DNA of 55,791 nucleotides from contig CACCCN010000006.1 of the NCBI GenBank assembly GCA_902544525.1, positions 1 through 55,791 of the forward strand, written 5' to 3'. The notes under the pieces are model-generated. The model did no database searches. It had not been told where the DNA came from and was given only the letters and a program-made list of their open reading frames with translations. The first letter of the stretch is position 1. Every line of letters starts with the position of its first letter. The position numbers were made by a program, and so were the translations under genes. Below are positions 53,359-55,791 of this stretch, in pieces. The stretch is from an uncultured Pelagibacteraceae bacterium (lineage in GTDB: Bacteria > Pseudomonadota > Alphaproteobacteria > Pelagibacterales > AG-422-B15).

Positions 53359-53891
53359 TATTTTTTCTTACCTTCTTTTCTTACTATATGTTCATCGGCA
53401 TACTTAATGCCCTTGCCTTTGTATGGTTCAGGTCCTCTAAAACTTCTTATTTCAGACGCAACTTGTCCAACTAATTGTTTACTGGCTCCAGATATCTCAA
53501 TATTATTTTGTTTATCCACTTTTATTTCAAGGTCTTGTGGAATTGGGTATAATATTGGGTGACTAAAACCAAGCAAAAGCTCTAAGTTAGTACCCTTAAC
53601 TGAAGCTCTATATCCAACTCCATTCATTTCAAGTTTTTTTGTGAAACCTTCGCCTACTCCAATAACAATATTGTTAACTAGATTTCTTTGCAAACCCCAA
53701 AAAGCTAAAGACTGACGATCTTTTTGCTTAGGAACACAAACAATTTCTTTTTCATTAATGTTTACATCAATACCATCATTAATCTTTGTAGATAACTTTC
53801 CTTTTGGTCCTTCAGCATGGACTATTCCACTTTCTATGAAAACTTTCACATTTTCAGGTACATTAATTATTTTTGATCCAACTCTTGACAT
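53358..53891 (-). CDS. rplF: 50S ribosomal protein L6
   Basis: Large-subunit protein near the sarcin-ricin loop. The 177 residues form two L6 repeats, starting SRVGSKIINVPENVKVFI and ending with the family signature PEPYKGKGIKYADEHIVRKEGKK. LEMNGVGYRASVKG is the internal marker. Spacers to rpsH and rplR are 11 bases and minus one. Confidence 0.97.
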   Translation of the reverse strand: MSRVGSKIINVPENVKVFIESGIVHAEGPKGKLSTKINDGIDVNINEKEIVCVPKQKDRQSLAFWGLQRNLVNNIVIGVGEGFTKKLEMNGVGYRASVKGTNLELLLGFSHPILYPIPQDLEIKVDKQNNIEISGASKQLVGQVASEIRSFRGPEPYKGKGIKYADEHIVRKEGKKK

Positions 53892-53902
53892 AATTTTCTT
53901 CC

Positions 53903-54301
53903 TTAGAATACCTTACAAATAATTTCACCACCAAGTTTTTGGTCCCTTGCCTCTGTGTCAGACATTACTCCACGTGATGTAGAAACAATAGAAATACCTA
54001 AGCCGTTATGAACAAATGGAATACTTTTAACACCTGAGTAAACTCTTCTTCCAGGTTTTGATATGCGGGTAATATTTGATATTACTGGTCCATTGCTATC
54101 GTATTTTAACTCTATATCTAATTCATTTTTACCTGAAGGATGCTGAGTCATTGCATAGCCTCTTATATAACCTTCTTTAGCTAGTACTTCCAATATGCCT
54201 GCTCTAAGCTTAGAAGCTGGAGATGTAACCACCTTCTTATTTCTCATCTGAGCATTTCTTATTCGACTAAATAAATCTGCTAGCGGATCTTGTAACGACA
54301 T
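53903..54301 (-). CDS. rpsH: 30S ribosomal protein S8
   Basis: Primary 16S rRNA-binding protein and, in E. coli, a translational regulator of the spc operon. The 132 residues have LQDPLADLFSRIRNAQMRNK, ILEVLAKEGYIRGY and the C-terminal GLGISIVSTSRGVMSDTEARDQKLGGEIICKVF (about 98-130). Complete. Whether spc autoregulation exists here is not visible because the operon start is outside the window. Confidence 0.97.
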   Translation of the reverse strand: MSLQDPLADLFSRIRNAQMRNKKVVTSPASKLRAGILEVLAKEGYIRGYAMTQHPSGKNELDIELKYDSNGPVISNITRISKPGRRVYSGVKSIPFVHNGLGISIVSTSRGVMSDTEARDQKLGGEIICKVF

Positions 54302-54313
54302 TTAAATTCCTTT

Positions 54314-54619
54314 CTACCAACTTGCCTTTGTCATTCCGGGTATCTGACCATTTGAAGCCATTTCCCTTAATGCAATTCTTGACATTTTAACCCTACTGTG
54401 AAAACCCCTAGGTCTACCAGTAACCTCACACCTATTTCTAACTCTACTTTGAGCTCCATTTCTTCTCATCTTTGCTAGTTTTAATTGAGCCTGAAATCTC
54501 TGATCTATCGGCGTTTCCTTATTCATGATGATACTCTTAAGAGCTTTTCTTTTAGCCAAATCTAAGTTTGACAATCTAATTCTCATCTTATTTTTTTCAA
54601 TCATACTTTTTTTAGCCAT
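54314..54619 (-). CDS. rpsN: 30S ribosomal protein S14
   Basis: The 101-residue long form of S14 without zinc-binding cysteines (only one Cys, in NRCEVTGRPRG). AKKSMIEKNKMR at the start and CEVTGRPRGFHSRVKMSRIALREMASNGQIPGMTKASW at the end (about 64-101) fit the C-minus type usual in alphaproteobacteria. It sits between rplE and rpsH. Confidence 0.97.
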   Translation of the reverse strand: MAKKSMIEKNKMRIRLSNLDLAKRKALKSIIMNKETPIDQRFQAQLKLAKMRRNGAQSRVRNRCEVTGRPRGFHSRVKMSRIALREMASNGQIPGMTKASW

Positions 54620-54624
54620 AATAA

Positions 54625-55194
54625 TTACCCTAATTGATTTACTTCTTTGATTGGAAAGTTGAGTGATTGCAGCAAACTTAAAGCTTCATCATCACTACTT
54701 GAAGAGGTACATATGACAATATCAAGACCTCTAATTTTATCTAACTTATCTACATTAATTTCTGGAAAAACAGTACATTCTTTAATCCCAAGAGCATAAT
54801 TTCCTTTTCCATCAAAACTATTATTTTTTAAACCTCTAAAATCCCGTATCCTTGGTAAAGCAATAGTCACTAATCTATCTATAAACTCGTACATAGTATT
54901 CCCACGTAAAGTGACTTTCACACCAAGCGGCATACCTGTTCTAGTTTTGTACGTTGCAATAGATTTCTTTGCAGTAGTTGTGACAGGTAGTTGGCCTGAG
55001 ATTACTGCTAAATTATCTTTTGCTGCCTGAATAACTTTTGAATCTTGTGCTGCTTCACCTAATCCCATATTTAAAACTACTTTAGTTAGTCTTGGAACCT
55101 GTAAATTGTTTTTAAAACCCAGCTTATCTTTAAGCTGGTGTATTATTTGAGAAATATATAACTCTTTCAATCTAGGAATATTCATACTAGGCAT
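54625..55194 (-). CDS. rplE: 50S ribosomal protein L5
   Basis: 5S rRNA-binding protein contacting P-site tRNA. The 189 residues have the signature VLNMGLGEAAQDSKVI (45-60), GQLPVTTTAKKSIATYKTRTGMPLGVKVTLRG and FPEINVDKLDKIRGLDIVI. The start at 55194 overlaps the rplX stop by eight bases; a second ATG three codons in (MNIPRLKELY) is equally possible. Confidence 0.96.
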   Translation of the reverse strand: MPSMNIPRLKELYISQIIHQLKDKLGFKNNLQVPRLTKVVLNMGLGEAAQDSKVIQAAKDNLAVISGQLPVTTTAKKSIATYKTRTGMPLGVKVTLRGNTMYEFIDRLVTIALPRIRDFRGLKNNSFDGKGNYALGIKECTVFPEINVDKLDKIRGLDIVICTSSSSDDEALSLLQSLNFPIKEVNQLG

Positions 55195-55498
55195 CTATTT
55201 CATCTCCTGAAAACGCAGAGATTCGAACTTTTTTTCCATCTTTAAGTATTTTGGTTCTAACTCTAGTAGGTTTTTTTTCTTTCTTATCTAAAAGCATTAA
55301 ATTATCTAGTTTTATAGGCATTTCTTTATTTATAATGCCTCCTTCATTTTTTTGATCTTGTTTTTGGTGTCGCTTAACAACATTCACACCTTGCACAATT
55401 GCCGATGAACCCAACATTCTCAAAACTTCTCCTGTTTTTCCAATATCTTTTCCACAATTGACAAAAACCTGATCCCCCTTTTTAATTCTAGCAACCAT
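55187..55498 (-). CDS. rplX: 50S ribosomal protein L24
   Basis: Assembly-initiator protein for the large subunit. From the ATG at 55498 it has 103 residues beginning [26 protein letters not shown], the KOW motif, then GVNVVKRHQKQ and GGIINKEMPI, typical L24. The frame is open further upstream but that part overlaps rplN. Its start shares one base with the rplN stop (TAATG), and rplE overlaps its end by eight bases. Confidence 0.96.
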   Translation of the reverse strand: MVARIKKGDQVFVNCGKDIGKTGEVLRMLGSSAIVQGVNVVKRHQKQDQKNEGGIINKEMPIKLDNLMLLDKKEKKPTRVRTKILKDGKKVRISAFSGDEIDA

Positions 55499-55791
55499 TA
55501 TAAAACCTCCGGGGCAAGTGAAATAATTTTCATTTGTTTTTTTGCTCTTAACTCTCTGCAAACTGGGCCAAATATACGAGTTCCAACAGGCTCGCCTTGA
55601 GCATTTATTAGAACTGCAGCATTAGAGTCAAATTTGATAGTACTTCCATCATTCCTTTGCAGTTCCTTTGCAGTTCGAACTATAACAGCTTTGTGCACGG
55701 TTCCCTTTTTAACTTTACCTTTAGGGATTGCTTCCTTAACGGTTACAACAATAATATCGCCCACAGAGGCATATCTTCTTTTTGAACCTCC
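55498..55791 (-). CDS. rplN: 50S ribosomal protein L14 (5' end outside window)
   Basis: Large-subunit protein at the subunit interface. The frame runs to the window edge on the minus strand: [21 protein letters not shown] at the edge is the L14 sequence from about residue 26 of a usual 122. Visible are 97 residues, including [39 protein letters not shown] and the end [14 protein letters not shown] at 55764 is internal and not the start. Confidence 0.96.
   Translation of the reverse strand, partial: GGSKRRYASVGDIIVVTVKEAIPKGKVKKGTVHKAVIVRTAKELQRNDGSTIKFDSNAAVLINAQGEPVGTRIFGPVCRELRAKKQMKIISLAPEVL

Noticed and set aside
55499-55561. N-terminal extension of rplX
   Set aside because: L24 begins at [10 protein letters not shown] (55498); the extension lies inside rplN in another frame.
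1-55791. Mobile elements, CRISPR arrays, phage or toxin-antitoxin systems
   Set aside because: No transposase, integrase, direct-repeat/spacer pattern or attachment-site duplication at the two tRNA genes was seen; gene order is conserved throughout.

Overview
The window reads as a continuous, gene-dense piece of chromosome from a streamlined, strongly AT-rich alphaproteobacterium. The evidence is the gene order, which is alphaproteobacterial: plsX-ihfA-merR; rplM-rpsI-argC with a methionine sulfhydrylase beside it; hom-glpX-recJ; dapA-smpB-folK-spoT-pyrE-pdxJ-acpS-lepB-rnc-era-recO-parC; gatCAB divergent from ruvX-pyrB-plsY-topA; and the spc/alpha ribosomal operon with secY-adk-rpsM-rpsK-rpoA-rplQ. 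Low GC, overlapping genes, 0-5 base spacers and a SAM-II/SAM-V-like riboswitch before metY point to a marine SAR11-like or HIMB59/AEGEAN-169-like lineage. That placement is inference; no 16S gene is present. I see no phage, insertion sequence, CRISPR array or transferred island, and no gene-free stretch above 300 bases.

Layout. 1-5 kb: fatty-acid/phospholipid gene plsX (5' end cut off), IHF alpha, a MerR regulator, L33, then minus-strand chorismate mutase and DUF2842, heme A synthase (ctaA), and minus-strand metY with riboswitch and terminator. 5-11 kb: rplM-rpsI-argC, a small lipoprotein, hom, glpX and recJ, all plus strand. 11.2-13 kb: tRNA-Glu, a chimeric alternative-oxidase/DUF1295 gene and hemB. 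13-26 kb: a 14-gene minus-strand run from dapA to parC, ending with an FAD amine oxidase and a beta-hydroxyacid dehydrogenase. 26-28 kb: slt and tRNA-Ser. 28-36 kb: gatCAB (minus) and ruvX-pyrB-plsY-topA (plus). 36-43 kb: aldehyde dehydrogenase, HAD protein, glycerophosphodiesterase, panC, mgtE (minus), lipB and a gamma-butyrobetaine-hydroxylase-like dioxygenase. 43-55.8 kb: a minus-strand run from rplN (5' end cut off) through the spc/alpha operon to rluC, pccB and pccA.

Most genes are core housekeeping: translation, RNA processing, stringent response, cell wall, pyrimidine, cofactor and amino-acid synthesis. Accessory catabolism is limited to amine oxidation (PuuB-like, PuuC-like), a carnitine-type dioxygenase and propionyl-CoA carboxylase.

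The most unusual observation is the open reading frame before hemB. Its first ~122 residues are alternative oxidase and its last ~48 look like the C-terminus of a DUF1295 (steroid 5-alpha-reductase-like) protein, so it lacks half of the diiron ligands. Other notable points are genes missing from conserved neighbourhoods (fabH, dprA, pyrC, rpoZ), several apparently leaderless promoters, and a compact SAM riboswitch attenuator.
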